DNA of 64,000 nucleotides from Pseudomonas palmensis. Lineage in GTDB: Bacteria; Pseudomonadota; Gammaproteobacteria; Pseudomonadales; Pseudomonadaceae. Where the stretch lies: positions 1 through 64,000 of the forward strand of contig NZ_JAFKEC010000008.1 in the NCBI RefSeq assembly GCF_017848315.1, read 5' to 3'. This document shows positions 8,371 to 16,874 of the stretch, in pieces. The notes beneath the pieces are model-generated. The model saw only the letters and a program-made list of their open reading frames with translations, was not told where the DNA came from and did no database searches. Both the position numbers and the translations under genes were made by a program. Position 1 is the first letter of the stretch. Every line of letters starts with the position of its first letter.

Positions 8371-9957
8371 ATGCAACGACTCAAGACATTTTGCGCCGGC
8401 CTTGCGCTGGCCAGCCTGACCGGCGGCGCCGCAATGGCGGCCTCGCTGGTGCCCGGGCACAGCGTCAGCGGCGCCATCGGCCAGGGCCGGCAGCCGGTAT
8501 GGACCGTGCCGCTCAAGGCCGGTGACTTCGTGCAGGGGCGCGTGGAGGGCGACGTCAGCGTGCGCCTGCTCGATGCCGACGGTCAGCCGGTGCGGTTGCT
8601 GGTGGACGGGCTGGACATGGTGCGCGACTTCATGTTCATCGCCCCCCATGACGGCCTGTATGGCGTGCGCGCAGAAGCCATCTCCACCCGCCCGCAGGCT
8701 GCCTATTCGCTCAAGCTGACCGGTGTCACCAGCGTGGCCGAGCAGCAGGCCCAGCAGACGCGCCTGCAAAGCCCGGTGATGCGCGAGCTGGCGGCGCATG
8801 TGGCCAAGGGGGGCGATACCCAGGCCTTCTGGAAGGCCCGCGAGCAGCAGGGTACGCCCCTGGTCGAAGCGCTGGCGGAGCAGCCCGGGCAATCGCTGGT
8901 GACCTTCCTGTGGCGAGGTGCCCGGCACAACGTTCGGGTATTCGGCGCGCCGTCGGGCAACCATGATGAGCTGCAGCGCCTGGGCGACAGCGATGTGTGG
9001 TTTCGTAGCTATGTGGTGCCTTCCAGCACCCGGATGAGCTACCAGATGGCACCGGACGTACCGCCCTCCACTGACCGCCGGGTGATTCTGGCCAGCTCCC
9101 GGCAAGACCCGCTCAACCCCAACGGCTTTGCCGATGGCAGTGGCGATCGCTGGCTGTCGCGCTCGCGCCTGGAGCTTGCCGACGCGCCTGCGCAGCCCTG
9201 GGTGGCGCAGCGCCCCGGGGTAGCCCGGGGCACGCTGGAGCGCCAGGTGCTGACCAGCAAGGTGCTGGGCAACCAGCGTGACGTGTACCTGTACCGGCCG
9301 CCGGGCTGGACACCGGGGGCGGCGGGGCAGGGGCTGCTGGTGCTGTTCGATGCGCATGCCTACACCCGGCAGGTGCCCACCCCGACGCTGCTCGACAACC
9401 TGCTCGCCGATGGCCTGATCGGCCCCACTGCTGCGCTGATCATCGCCAACCCCACCGACCTGTCGCGCCAGGTCGAGTTGCCACCCAACCCGCAGTTTGC
9501 GCGGTTCATGGCCGAGGAACTGATGCCCTGGGCGAAGGCGCGCGGGCTGTCGGCCCCGGCCGACCGCACGGTGGTGGCAGGTTCCAGCTACGGCGGGCTG
9601 GCCTCGGCCTACCTGGGGCTGCAGCATCCGGAGCTGTTCGGCAATGTGCTGAGCCTGTCGGGGTCGTACTGGTGGGCGCCGGAAGGAATGGAGCCTGGCT
9701 GGCTGACCCGCGAGTACGTGCGTGCACCGCGTGCGCCGCTGCGCTTCTACCTGCAGTCGGGGTTGTTCGAGGGGCCGAAGATTCTCGACACCAATCGCCA
9801 GTTGCGCGACGTGCTGCAGGCCAAGGGGTATCCGGTGGTGCAGGTGGAATACCCGGCCGGGCATGACTACCTGCAATGGCGTGGGTCATTGCCGTGTGGG
9901 TTGATCGCCCTGATCGGTAGCGGGCAGGGGACGCCGCAGGCCTGTGAGCCGCGTTGA
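8371..9957 (+). CDS. Fes/enterochelin-esterase-like alpha/beta hydrolase, exported
   Basis: 528 aa from the ATG at 8371, which has a GAGG ribosome site 5 bp upstream; a GTG two codons earlier is poorly placed. The N-terminus is a signal peptide (LALASLTGGAAMAA). The C-terminal half is a Fes/esterase-D fold: strand with LVLFDAH, nucleophile elbow VVAGSSYGG, and a terminal GHDYLQW holding the histidine. A beta-rich N-terminal domain (about 30-250) precedes it, as in enterochelin esterases. It begins 7 bp after the receptor stop, so it is co-expressed; a periplasmic esterase would release iron by hydrolysing the imported siderophore. Confidence 0.85.
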   Translation: MQRLKTFCAGLALASLTGGAAMAASLVPGHSVSGAIGQGRQPVWTVPLKAGDFVQGRVEGDVSVRLLDADGQPVRLLVDGLDMVRDFMFIAPHDGLYGVRAEAISTRPQAAYSLKLTGVTSVAEQQAQQTRLQSPVMRELAAHVAKGGDTQAFWKAREQQGTPLVEALAEQPGQSLVTFLWRGARHNVRVFGAPSGNHDELQRLGDSDVWFRSYVVPSSTRMSYQMAPDVPPSTDRRVILASSRQDPLNPNGFADGSGDRWLSRSRLELADAPAQPWVAQRPGVARGTLERQVLTSKVLGNQRDVYLYRPPGWTPGAAGQGLLVLFDAHAYTRQVPTPTLLDNLLADGLIGPTAALIIANPTDLSRQVELPPNPQFARFMAEELMPWAKARGLSAPADRTVVAGSSYGGLASAYLGLQHPELFGNVLSLSGSYWWAPEGMEPGWLTREYVRAPRAPLRFYLQSGLFEGPKILDTNRQLRDVLQAKGYPVVQVEYPAGHDYLQWRGSLPCGLIALIGSGQGTPQACEPR

Positions 9958-9970
9958 CCCTGCTGGCCGC

Positions 9971-10025
9971 TTCGCCGGCAAGGCGGGCTCCTGCAACATC
10001 GCCAGGAGCCGGCCTTGCCGGCGAA
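9971..10025. repeat. REP element, inverted pair
   Basis: Arms at 9971-9993 and 10003-10025 are complementary with one mismatch and carry the TTCGCCGGCAAGG core. It separates the convergent ends of the esterase and SulP genes. Confidence 0.8.
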
Positions 10026-10029
10026 AGGT

Positions 10030-11733
10030 TTACTGCGCGACAGCCGCCTCGCGCCTGACCTTGTTGCGCCACAGTCGGTAGGCGCGAATGCCTGCCCGCA
10101 CCGAGCCGTACAGCAGCTCGCTGCCCATCTCCCGCGCCAGCCCCGAGCGCACCAGCATCCGCAGGAAGCTGCCGCGGGCCCGGGCGATGCCCATCACGAT
10201 GCCCTGGGCCATCAGGGTTTCACGCACTTCGCGCAGCGCCGCGATGCCGCTCACGTCGATCGAGCTGACCGCCTCGGCGTCGAACAGCACGGCGCGGGCT
10301 TCCACCTCCTTCTGCACCGCGTCGAGCAGGCGCATCTTGAAGTAGTCGGCGTTGAAGAACAGGATCGCGTCGTCGAAGCGGTACACCACCAGCCCTGGCA
10401 CCGTGCGCGCGTCCTTGTGGCGGCGGATGTCCACCTGGCCCTCGATGCCGGGCGCCCAGCCCAGCACTGCATCGGTGGGCTGGTAGATGGTGTAGAGCAG
10501 GCGCAGGATCGCCAGGGTCACCGCGATGATGATGCCCGGCAGCACGCCCACGCCCAGCACGCCGACCGTGGTCAGGATGCACAGCCAGAACTCGAAGCGG
10601 CTGAGGGTGTAGATCTTGCTCAGCGACTTGACGTCGATCAGGCCCCAGCCGGCCATCAGCAGCACGGCGCCCAGGGCTGCCTGCGGGATCCACGCCATGG
10701 GCACGGTGAACAGCAGCAGGCACAGCGCGATCACCAGCGCCGCGATGATGCCCACCAGCTGGCTCTTGCCACCCACCATGTCGTTGACTGCGGTACGCGA
10801 GTCGGCGCCGCTGATGGCAAACCCCTGCGAGGCGCCGGCGGCCAGGTTCGACACGCCCAGGGCGAGGAATTCATGGTTGGCGTTGATCGCATAGCCATGG
10901 CGTGCGGCAAAGCTGCGTGCGGTCAGCATGGCGCTGCAGAAACTGACCGTAGCGATACCCAGGGCGTCACGCAGCAGGCTTTTCATCTCTTCGAGGTTGG
11001 TCTGCGGCCAGGCGAGGGTGGGCATGCCCGAGGGCACGTGACCGAGGACTGCCACGCCGAAGCGGTCCAGGCCGAACAGGCCGGCCACCAGGGTGGCGAT
11101 GGCCACGGTCACCAGCGCTGCCGGCAGCTTGGGGTAGCGCCGAGGCAGCCAGATCAGCAGAGCCAGGCCGGCCAGGCCGATGAACAGCGTCAGCCAATGG
11201 ATTTCGTTCAGGCGTTCGAGCAGGTTGATCAGGCTGAGCACGAAGCCGTTGCCCTCGATCTTGAACCCCAGCACCTTGCCCAGCTGGCCGGCCAGCAGGC
11301 TCAGGCCGATACCGTTGAGGTAGCCGATCAGAATCGGTCGGGAGAAGAAACTGGCAATGAAGCCGGCCCGTGCCAGGCCTGCGGCGATCAGCATCAGCCC
11401 CACCAGCACCGTGACGATCACCGACAACTGTGCCACGCGCGCCGGGTCGCCCATGGCCAGCGGCGCCACGGCACCGGCGACCATGGCGCAGGTGGCAGCG
11501 TCGGGCCCGACCATCAACTGGCGCGAGCTGCCCACCAGGGCGTACACCATCATGGGCAGGATGCACGCGTACAGCCCGACCTGCGGCGGCAGGCCGACGA
11601 TCTGCGCGTAAGCGATGGCGATGGGGATCTGGATGGCGGCAACCGACAGGCCGGCCTGGAGGTCAGGGCGAAACCATTCGGCACGGTAACGCAGCAGGTT
11701 GGCGAGGCCGGGGAGCCAGCGGGAGAGAAACAT
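10030..11733 (-). CDS. SulP/SLC26-family inorganic anion transporter with STAS domain
   Basis: 567 aa from the ATG at 11733, chosen because AAGGATC lies 7 bp upstream; an earlier in-frame start at 11778 lacks this. The transmembrane core (about 20-420) begins with the family pattern WFRPDLQAGLSVAAIQIPIA and includes GVSNLAAGASQGFAISGADS. A cytosolic STAS domain occupies about 440-555 (VVYRFDDAILFFNADYFK, AVSSIDVSGIAALREV). Members move sulfate, bicarbonate or dicarboxylates; the substrate here is unknown. No carbonic anhydrase is adjacent, so a bicarbonate role is not supported. Confidence 0.9.
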   Translation of the reverse strand: MFLSRWLPGLANLLRYRAEWFRPDLQAGLSVAAIQIPIAIAYAQIVGLPPQVGLYACILPMMVYALVGSSRQLMVGPDAATCAMVAGAVAPLAMGDPARVAQLSVIVTVLVGLMLIAAGLARAGFIASFFSRPILIGYLNGIGLSLLAGQLGKVLGFKIEGNGFVLSLINLLERLNEIHWLTLFIGLAGLALLIWLPRRYPKLPAALVTVAIATLVAGLFGLDRFGVAVLGHVPSGMPTLAWPQTNLEEMKSLLRDALGIATVSFCSAMLTARSFAARHGYAINANHEFLALGVSNLAAGASQGFAISGADSRTAVNDMVGGKSQLVGIIAALVIALCLLLFTVPMAWIPQAALGAVLLMAGWGLIDVKSLSKIYTLSRFEFWLCILTTVGVLGVGVLPGIIIAVTLAILRLLYTIYQPTDAVLGWAPGIEGQVDIRRHKDARTVPGLVVYRFDDAILFFNADYFKMRLLDAVQKEVEARAVLFDAEAVSSIDVSGIAALREVRETLMAQGIVMGIARARGSFLRMLVRSGLAREMGSELLYGSVRAGIRAYRLWRNKVRREAAVAQ

Positions 11734-11903
11734 GGACCGATCCTTGTGATGTTTCGGAGCAGCGGTGGGTTTTACCAAGGTCTTTGGGGGCGGTGTTGAT
11801 CTGAATCAGGCGGGCGCAGATTTATCGCAGAATACCGTGCCCTGCGTTGCCCGCCTACCGAGTGCATGGGCAGCAAATTGCTTGCCGGGGCTGGAGTGAC
11901 CAC

Positions 11904-11928
11904 AAAAAACCCGCCATATGGCGGGTTT
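11904..11928 (-). terminator. rho-independent terminator of the GT25 gene
   Basis: AACCCGCCATATGGCGGGTT forms a 9-10 bp stem. On the minus strand it is followed by a run of six T (forward A-run 11904-11909). It lies 24 bp after the GT25 stop codon. Confidence 0.85.
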
Positions 11929-11951
11929 AGGGTGAGGCGCAGGACCGGCTG

Positions 11952-12647
11952 TTAGAGGTCTCTGCACAGCATCGTCTTACCGATGTTTCTGAGCGCCTCT
12001 GCATATTGCCTGCGCCAGTTTGCGCGCCAGTACGCGGCGTCAGGGAAGGTGCCGTCCGTGGAGCGAGCGGCCAGCACGTCGCTTGCAACGACCTCCTCGG
12101 GTTGTTGCTGGCTCAGCATGGGGAAGGCCATGTACGCCCGGAATCGCTTTGAATAGACCTTGTCGATCGCCGTACCCGTATAGGGTGAATGGCTGACCAG
12201 GCGCTCGCAGCCTTTGCTGGACAGAATGTAAGCATGGGTACCTTTGGCCCGTACACGGGCTATTCCCCTGTGCCAGGTGAGCCATACCCTCCCCAGATTC
12301 GCTCCAAGATAAAACAGTTCGGGTTCCTTCCCGTTCAGGAAGGTGTTGATCTGGTGCACCTGGCGTGGGTCGAAGGTCAGCAGGGTGGCGTCATCCTCGA
12401 GCACCAGTACCCGCCGATATTTACGCTCCAGAGCCATTTTTGCGCAGGTCACGTGGGAGTCGAAGCAGCCCCGCTCGGGATTCTCGCTATCGCGGTCCAC
12501 GATGAGAAATTCGATGTTCAACCCGCTGCCTTCGAACTCCCGGGTCAAAAGGTCTCGACGGTCAGTCCGCTCCCGCAGGCTGATGCAGAAAACTCCGTCG
12601 ATCTGCAACTGGCTAAGATCCTTTTGCTTGGACAACTCATCCCCCAT
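11952..12647 (-). CDS. glycosyltransferase family 25 (LPS-type)
   Basis: 231 aa from the ATG at 12647; a TTG four codons earlier (12659) is an alternative, and neither has a strong ribosome site. GT25 features are an N-terminal CISLRERTDRRDLL, the central CFDSHVTCAKMAL and the metal-binding VLVLEDDA. These enzymes add hexoses to lipopolysaccharide or glycans. It is a single gene with its own terminator and no other polysaccharide gene nearby, and its base composition is lower in GC than neighbours, suggesting transfer. Confidence 0.8.
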   Translation of the reverse strand: MGDELSKQKDLSQLQIDGVFCISLRERTDRRDLLTREFEGSGLNIEFLIVDRDSENPERGCFDSHVTCAKMALERKYRRVLVLEDDATLLTFDPRQVHQINTFLNGKEPELFYLGANLGRVWLTWHRGIARVRAKGTHAYILSSKGCERLVSHSPYTGTAIDKVYSKRFRAYMAFPMLSQQQPEEVVASDVLAARSTDGTFPDAAYWRANWRRQYAEALRNIGKTMLCRDL

Positions 12648-12823
12648 GGATTTACCCAACTGAAATTTTCACCCTCTTGCTATCCGTCTTGGATGCGGGG
12701 TATCGATTAAGGGCATTATCCAGAACTGCCTGTAAGCAAGCCACTGTCATATGAGGCTGCGAGCATATTCAGTTGGATGGTTCGAGTGCTGAGGGAGCTT
12801 GTAACGGGGAGGGGGGAAGTGAC

Positions 12824-12897
12824 TGGAGCGGGTGAAGGGAATCGAACCCTCGTTATCAGCTTGGGAAGCTGGAGTAATGCCATTATACGACACCCGC
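12824..12897 (-). tRNA. tRNA-Gly (anticodon CCC)
   Basis: The 74-nt minus-strand sequence starts GCGGGTG and ends CACCCGC-T-CCA, so CCA is encoded. The acceptor stem pairs fully. The T-arm is GAGGG/TTCGATT/CCCTT and the anticodon loop is TTCCCAA with CCC at 12863-12865. The overall sequence closely follows the Escherichia coli Gly-CCC tRNA pattern. The first pair of the anticodon stem (27/43) reads C-A, a mismatch. The gene is isolated. Confidence 0.95.
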
Positions 12898-12969
12898 TTT
12901 CAGGCGCACTTTGTACCAGAACTGCGAGACGATTTGAAGCCCTTATTGCAATCGGCGGCTCGCGAGCCG

Positions 12970-12998
12970 TAGCGCCGGTCTGCCGCAGACCGGCGCTA
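12970..12998 (-). terminator. perfect hairpin downstream of phaG
   Basis: TAGCGCCGGTCTG, a 3-bp loop, then the exact complement: a 13-bp GC-rich stem. It lies 16 bp after the phaG stop. There is no T-run, so it may be a REP-like mRNA end rather than a classical terminator. Confidence 0.55.
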
Positions 12999-13014
12999 CA
13001 CTGGCCGCGACCAC

Positions 13015-13899
13015 TCAGATGGCCTGCGCATGCTGGCCGTGCACGAAGTGATACGGGGAGCGCGTTTCACGCGGTTGCGGGCCTAGAAACTCCAGCAGCA
13101 CCTCGCGGGTGTCGCGGCAGGCCGCCTTGTGTTCCATGTCCAGGAAATGGCCGGCGCTGCGAATCGGCCTGAAGTGGCTGTGGCGCACGTGCCGGGAAAA
13201 CTGCCGGGCATCGTGGGCAGTGGTGTATTCGTCCCATTCACCGTTCATGAACAGCACCGGAATGTCGATGGCCTGTGCGGCCCGCAGGGCCCGCCCAAGG
13301 TCGTGATCCAGCACCTGATGGATGTGGAAGTGCATCTGCGCATACTCATGCTCGGCCAGGCTGCTGACGTGGCGATGATTGAAACGCTTGAACAGCGAGG
13401 GCAGGTGCTTGCCGATGGTGTCGTTGACCAGTTTGCCCATCTGCTGGCGGTCGCAGGTGCGCAGGTAGTGCGAGCCGCGCTCCAGGTAGTCGCGCATCGG
13501 TTCGTTGATCACCGGCGAGAACGAGCTGACCACGGCCTTGCGAATGCGCCGCGGCTTGCTGGCCAGTGCCAGCAGGGTGCAGGCACCGCCCCATGAAAAC
13601 GACATCAGGTGGTCGGCGGCGAAGTGGTCGATCAGCTCCAGCAGGATCCGGCCTTCGGTTTCCTTGGTCAGCAGGTGGTCGTTGCGGTTGTGTGCCCGGG
13701 ACTTGCCCGAGTAGGGCTGGTCGTACAGCACGACGTTGAACTGCGGATGCAGGTTGCGCACCGTCTGGGCGAAAGAAGCTGTGGTGGCGAGCGAGCCGTT
13801 GATCAGGATGATCGTCTTCTCTGCGGCGTCCGCGCGATAGAACTCCGTGTAAACCCGGTACTGACCCTGTATATCCAGCACAGCAATTTCTGGCCTCAT
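13015..13899 (-). CDS. phaG: (R)-3-hydroxydecanoyl-ACP:CoA transacylase / thioesterase PhaG
   Basis: 294 aa, an alpha/beta hydrolase. The N-terminus MRPEIAVLDIQGQYRVYTEF and the segments NGSLATTASFAQTVRNLHPQ and SSFSPVINEPMRDYLERG match my recollection of Pseudomonas putida PhaG almost residue for residue. The nucleophile is Ser102 in SFSWGGA and the catalytic histidine lies in SAGHFLDME. PhaG links fatty-acid synthesis to medium-chain polyhydroxyalkanoate formation by releasing or transferring 3-hydroxyacyl groups from ACP; later work favours a thioesterase activity. RhlA and HaaA are relatives, but identity to PhaG is clearly closer. The gene is monocistronic. Confidence 0.95.
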   Translation of the reverse strand: MRPEIAVLDIQGQYRVYTEFYRADAAEKTIILINGSLATTASFAQTVRNLHPQFNVVLYDQPYSGKSRAHNRNDHLLTKETEGRILLELIDHFAADHLMSFSWGGACTLLALASKPRRIRKAVVSSFSPVINEPMRDYLERGSHYLRTCDRQQMGKLVNDTIGKHLPSLFKRFNHRHVSSLAEHEYAQMHFHIHQVLDHDLGRALRAAQAIDIPVLFMNGEWDEYTTAHDARQFSRHVRHSHFRPIRSAGHFLDMEHKAACRDTREVLLEFLGPQPRETRSPYHFVHGQHAQAI

Positions 13900-14219
13900 G
13901 TCATCGACTCCTGGCGCAAAAAGGGTATCCGTGCAAGCAAGCTTGCCCGGTCTTCATGACAGGTAGGCATACGCCTTGAAATGAAACGAGGGGCCCTGTG
14001 TCGATCCGTTGCCGGCTGGTCGACGGGTATTGTTGTTAGGTGGGCAATCTGCCGGACGCCAGCGCTTCGGGGCGCCGGTCACCTGCAAAAAGGTGCCTTG
14101 GACTGCGTTCGTGACCGATTGGTCACATGCAGACTGACGGTTGGATTCAAGCAGGCGCCCGGCCAACCCGCAAGTGCCGTTGGCGCAATCGATGATTTTT
14201 TTGCCGAGCGGTCGTGGCG
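13900..14219. other. intergenic region between phaG and rsuA
   Basis: 320 bp with no convincing gene. It contains the phaG 5' region and a small perfect inverted repeat, GTGACC-GATT-GGTCAC, at 14111-14126. No clear sigma-70 or sigma-54 promoter could be assigned. Confidence 0.5.
14111..14126. promoter_or_regulatory. short perfect inverted repeat, possible operator
   Basis: 6-bp arms GTGACC/GGTCAC around a 4-bp spacer. It is located about 210 bp upstream of the phaG ATG and about 95 bp downstream of the rsuA stop. No matching regulator is known to me, and a random occurrence is possible. Confidence 0.3.
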
Positions 14220-14912
14220 TCAGATGGCCAGGATTTCATCCTGGCTCAGCGCACGGTATTGCCCCGGGGCCAGCTGCGGGTCCAGGTGCAGCGGGCCCAT
14301 GCGCTCGCGGTGCAGGCGCGTGACCTTGTTGTCGAAGAAGCCGAACATGCGTTTGACCTGGTGATAGCGCCCCTCGACGATGCTCAGGCGCGCGCTGTGG
14401 CTGCCCAGCAGGGTGAGCTCGGCGGGGAGGGTGGTGAGGTTTTCGAAGGCGAAGTAGATGCCCTGGCCAAAGGTTGGCGCATAGGCGTCGGTGATCGGCT
14501 GCTCGGTCTCGACGTAGTAGGTTTTCGCCAGCCCTGTCTTGGGCTGGGTCAGGCGACGTGACCACTGGCCATCGTTGGTCAGCAGCAGCAACCCGGTGGT
14601 GTTGAAGTCCAGGCGCCCGGCGATGTGCAGGTCGTTCCGGTCGGGTTCGTCGAGCAGGTCGAGCACGGTGCGGTGCTGCGGGTCGACGGTGGCGCTGACG
14701 CAACCCATCGGCTTGTGCAGCATCAGGTAGCGCGGTGCACGCCCGGCTTGCAGCACCTGCTGGTCGACCTCGACGCGGCTGAACTCGCGTACCTCATGGT
14801 GCGGGTCGGCGATGGCCACGCCATCCACCCGCACCCGTCGTTGCACCAGCAGCAGGCGCACCTGCTGGCGGTTGAAACATGGCAGGTTGCTGAGAAAACG
14901 GTCGAGGCGCAT
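14220..14912 (-). CDS. rsuA: 16S rRNA pseudouridine-516 synthase
   Basis: 230 aa from the ATG at 14912 (MRLDRFLSNL), nearly the same length as E. coli RsuA (231 aa); the open frame extends further upstream but with non-conserved sequence. The S4 RNA-binding domain spans about 1-60 and the catalytic domain has GRLDFNTTGLLLLTNDG with Asp102, the position used by RsuA. The C-terminus carries EGRYHQVKRMFGFFDNKV. It modifies a single uridine of small-subunit rRNA. Confidence 0.9.
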   Translation of the reverse strand: MRLDRFLSNLPCFNRQQVRLLLVQRRVRVDGVAIADPHHEVREFSRVEVDQQVLQAGRAPRYLMLHKPMGCVSATVDPQHRTVLDLLDEPDRNDLHIAGRLDFNTTGLLLLTNDGQWSRRLTQPKTGLAKTYYVETEQPITDAYAPTFGQGIYFAFENLTTLPAELTLLGSHSARLSIVEGRYHQVKRMFGFFDNKVTRLHRERMGPLHLDPQLAPGQYRALSQDEILAI

Positions 14913-14944
14913 GGCGGTTGGGCGTACAGAGGTGGGCGCGCAGT

Positions 14945-15166
14945 CTAACGGTTCGGCGCAGGCTTGGCTGCCTGCAATCGGGCATCGACCTGGGCGCATC
15001 GCGGGCACAGGCAGGCACTGTTGCGCAAATGCGCCGGCAGCGCTTCGAGCACGCGGGGATCGATCTGCACGCTGTAGCACCAGCAGGCCTGGGTGGCGCT
15101 GCGCGGGTCGGCGAGGCTGCACTGGTTGCTGGCGCCGCAGGCGGGGCACAGGCGGGTATCGTTCAT
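14945..15166 (-). CDS. cysteine-rich CWC family protein
   Basis: 73 aa from the ATG at 15166. The cysteine pattern CPACGASNQC, then CWCYSVQ and CLCPRC matches the cysteine-rich CWC family, a small putative metal-binding protein of unknown role. It lies 32 bp upstream of rsuA on the same strand and is probably co-transcribed, an arrangement I recall in other pseudomonads. Confidence 0.8.
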   Translation of the reverse strand: MNDTRLCPACGASNQCSLADPRSATQACWCYSVQIDPRVLEALPAHLRNSACLCPRCAQVDARLQAAKPAPNR

Positions 15167-15191
15167 GGTGGTGGCTACCGGGGGCGACGTT

Positions 15192-16661
15192 TTACAGTTC
15201 CGAGCAGACGCGATTGCGTCCACCCTGTTTGGCGCGGTACAGCGCATCATCGGCGCGGGCGATCAGGGTGTGCAAGGTATCGTCGGACCGATGGGCGCTC
15301 AAGCCGATGCTCACGGTCAGGTCGAGCACCTTGTCGGCATAGCCGAAGGCCAGTTGCTCGGTGCGCAGGCGAATCTTTTCGGCAACCGCCCGTGCGGCGT
15401 CAGCGTCGGTGTTCTTGAGCAGCACGAGAAACTCCTCGCCGCCCCAACGACAGATGATATCGGTATGGCGCAGGCAGCTTTCCAGGATGCGCGCGAACTG
15501 GCGCAGCACTTCGTCGCCGGCCAGATGGCCGTGGGTATCGTTGAGGACCTTGAAGTGGTCCAGGTCGAGCAGCAGTGCCACCAGCGGCATGGGCTCGCGC
15601 TCGGTGTCGCGCAGGGCCTGTGCCGCCAGCAGGTCGAAGGCGCGTCGGTTGGGCAGGCCGGTCAGGCTGTCGAGGGTTGCCAGGGTCTGGATGTTGTCCT
15701 GATGGCGACGGATCATCGCATTGAGCAGCGCCAGCACCACCAGGGTGATCATCGCGCAGATCACCAGGTTCATGTACAGCGACTGGCGTGCACTGTCCAG
15801 GGCCGTGCCGTCGCGCTTGTCGACGAACAGGTACCAGTCGAGCTCGGGGATCAGGCGCACATTGAGAAAGTGGCTGTGCCCATCATGGTTGTATTCGCGG
15901 TTGCCCTCCACCGGCACGGGCATTTTCTGCTGCAGGTCGGCCAGCGCTGGCACCTCGCGCAGCGTGAGCCCGCTGTGTACGCCTTCGGGGCCGCCGGCAG
16001 ACCCGGTGAGCACGATGCGACCGCTGGCATCGACGAAATACACCGTACGCTGATAGCGCAACTGGTAGTCGCTCAGGCGCCTGATCACCGCTTCGACCGT
16101 CAGGCCGACGCCAGCCGCGCCGATGAACCTGCCCTGGTAGTCGAACACCTTGTAGTTGATGAAGACGGTGGGCTTGTCCTGGTTGGCCATGTCCAGGTCG
16201 ACGTTGATCTCGTAGGGCGTGTCCATCGCCTTGACGCGCGCGTACCAGCGGTCACGCTCGGTGCGCGGGTCGACATGCTTGAGTACGCCCTTGGCCTGGT
16301 AGTAGATGCCGCTGGCCTCGGAGACAAAAAACGCCGTGTAGGCATTCTGATGCGCCATCACTTCATTGAGGTAGCGGGTGATGGGCATCGGGTCCTGTTC
16401 GCCGGCCAGGGCCCAGTCACGCAGGAAGGTGTTCTGGGCCATCATCGAGGCGATCACCACCGGGCGCACCAGGTCCCGCTGGATTTCGGAGTAGACGGTA
16501 TCGGAGGTCAGCGGCAGCTCGGTGTTGATGATGTTGTCGCGGATCTCGCTGCGCGAGGCAAAGTAGCTGAGCAGCGACGTGGCCAGAAAGCCGCAGCCAA
16601 GCAACAACAGCAATGCCAGCATCAACGAGCGTTGCGAGAACAGGGCGTAACGAAGCGGCAT
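15192..16661 (-). CDS. membrane-bound diguanylate cyclase (Cache sensor + GGDEF)
   Basis: 489 aa from the ATG at 16661 (MPLRYALFSQRSLML). A membrane segment at about 10-32, a periplasmic Cache-type sensor of about 250 residues (with IYYQAKG, DRWYARVKA, FINYKVFDYQGRFIGAAGVG), a second membrane segment near 290-310, and a C-terminal GGDEF domain with an intact GGEEF active site. A product-inhibition I-site, RHTD, lies exactly five residues before it. It should make cyclic-di-GMP from two GTP in response to an extracellular small ligand. Confidence 0.92.
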   Translation of the reverse strand: MPLRYALFSQRSLMLALLLLLGCGFLATSLLSYFASRSEIRDNIINTELPLTSDTVYSEIQRDLVRPVVIASMMAQNTFLRDWALAGEQDPMPITRYLNEVMAHQNAYTAFFVSEASGIYYQAKGVLKHVDPRTERDRWYARVKAMDTPYEINVDLDMANQDKPTVFINYKVFDYQGRFIGAAGVGLTVEAVIRRLSDYQLRYQRTVYFVDASGRIVLTGSAGGPEGVHSGLTLREVPALADLQQKMPVPVEGNREYNHDGHSHFLNVRLIPELDWYLFVDKRDGTALDSARQSLYMNLVICAMITLVVLALLNAMIRRHQDNIQTLATLDSLTGLPNRRAFDLLAAQALRDTEREPMPLVALLLDLDHFKVLNDTHGHLAGDEVLRQFARILESCLRHTDIICRWGGEEFLVLLKNTDADAARAVAEKIRLRTEQLAFGYADKVLDLTVSIGLSAHRSDDTLHTLIARADDALYRAKQGGRNRVCSEL

Positions 16662-16874
16662 GGCAGATCCGTGGCGGGTACCGATGCGTCTTATTCTAGA
16701 GGGGCGCGCAGAAAATAACTGGACGATTTTCAGGGGTATCGGCCTTGTCACAATTTATTTCGAAAAACGCACGGCACGTCGATTCGGTGGTCTTAGCCTA
16801 TGTCGATGAACGCTTGCCGATCGACGCCGACCAGCGCCGCTGGGATGTGCAGTTCAGCGGTCCGGGAGGCCGCC

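Noticed and set aside
5982..8516. 844-codon open frame antisense to the TonB receptor
   Set aside because: It mirrors the receptor gene; its translation is low-complexity (His, Gln, Ala, Gly, Arg) with no motif, as expected opposite GC-rich coding sequence.
10015..11799. 594-codon plus-strand frame opposite the SulP transporter
   Set aside because: Complement artefact; the SulP frame contains all family motifs.
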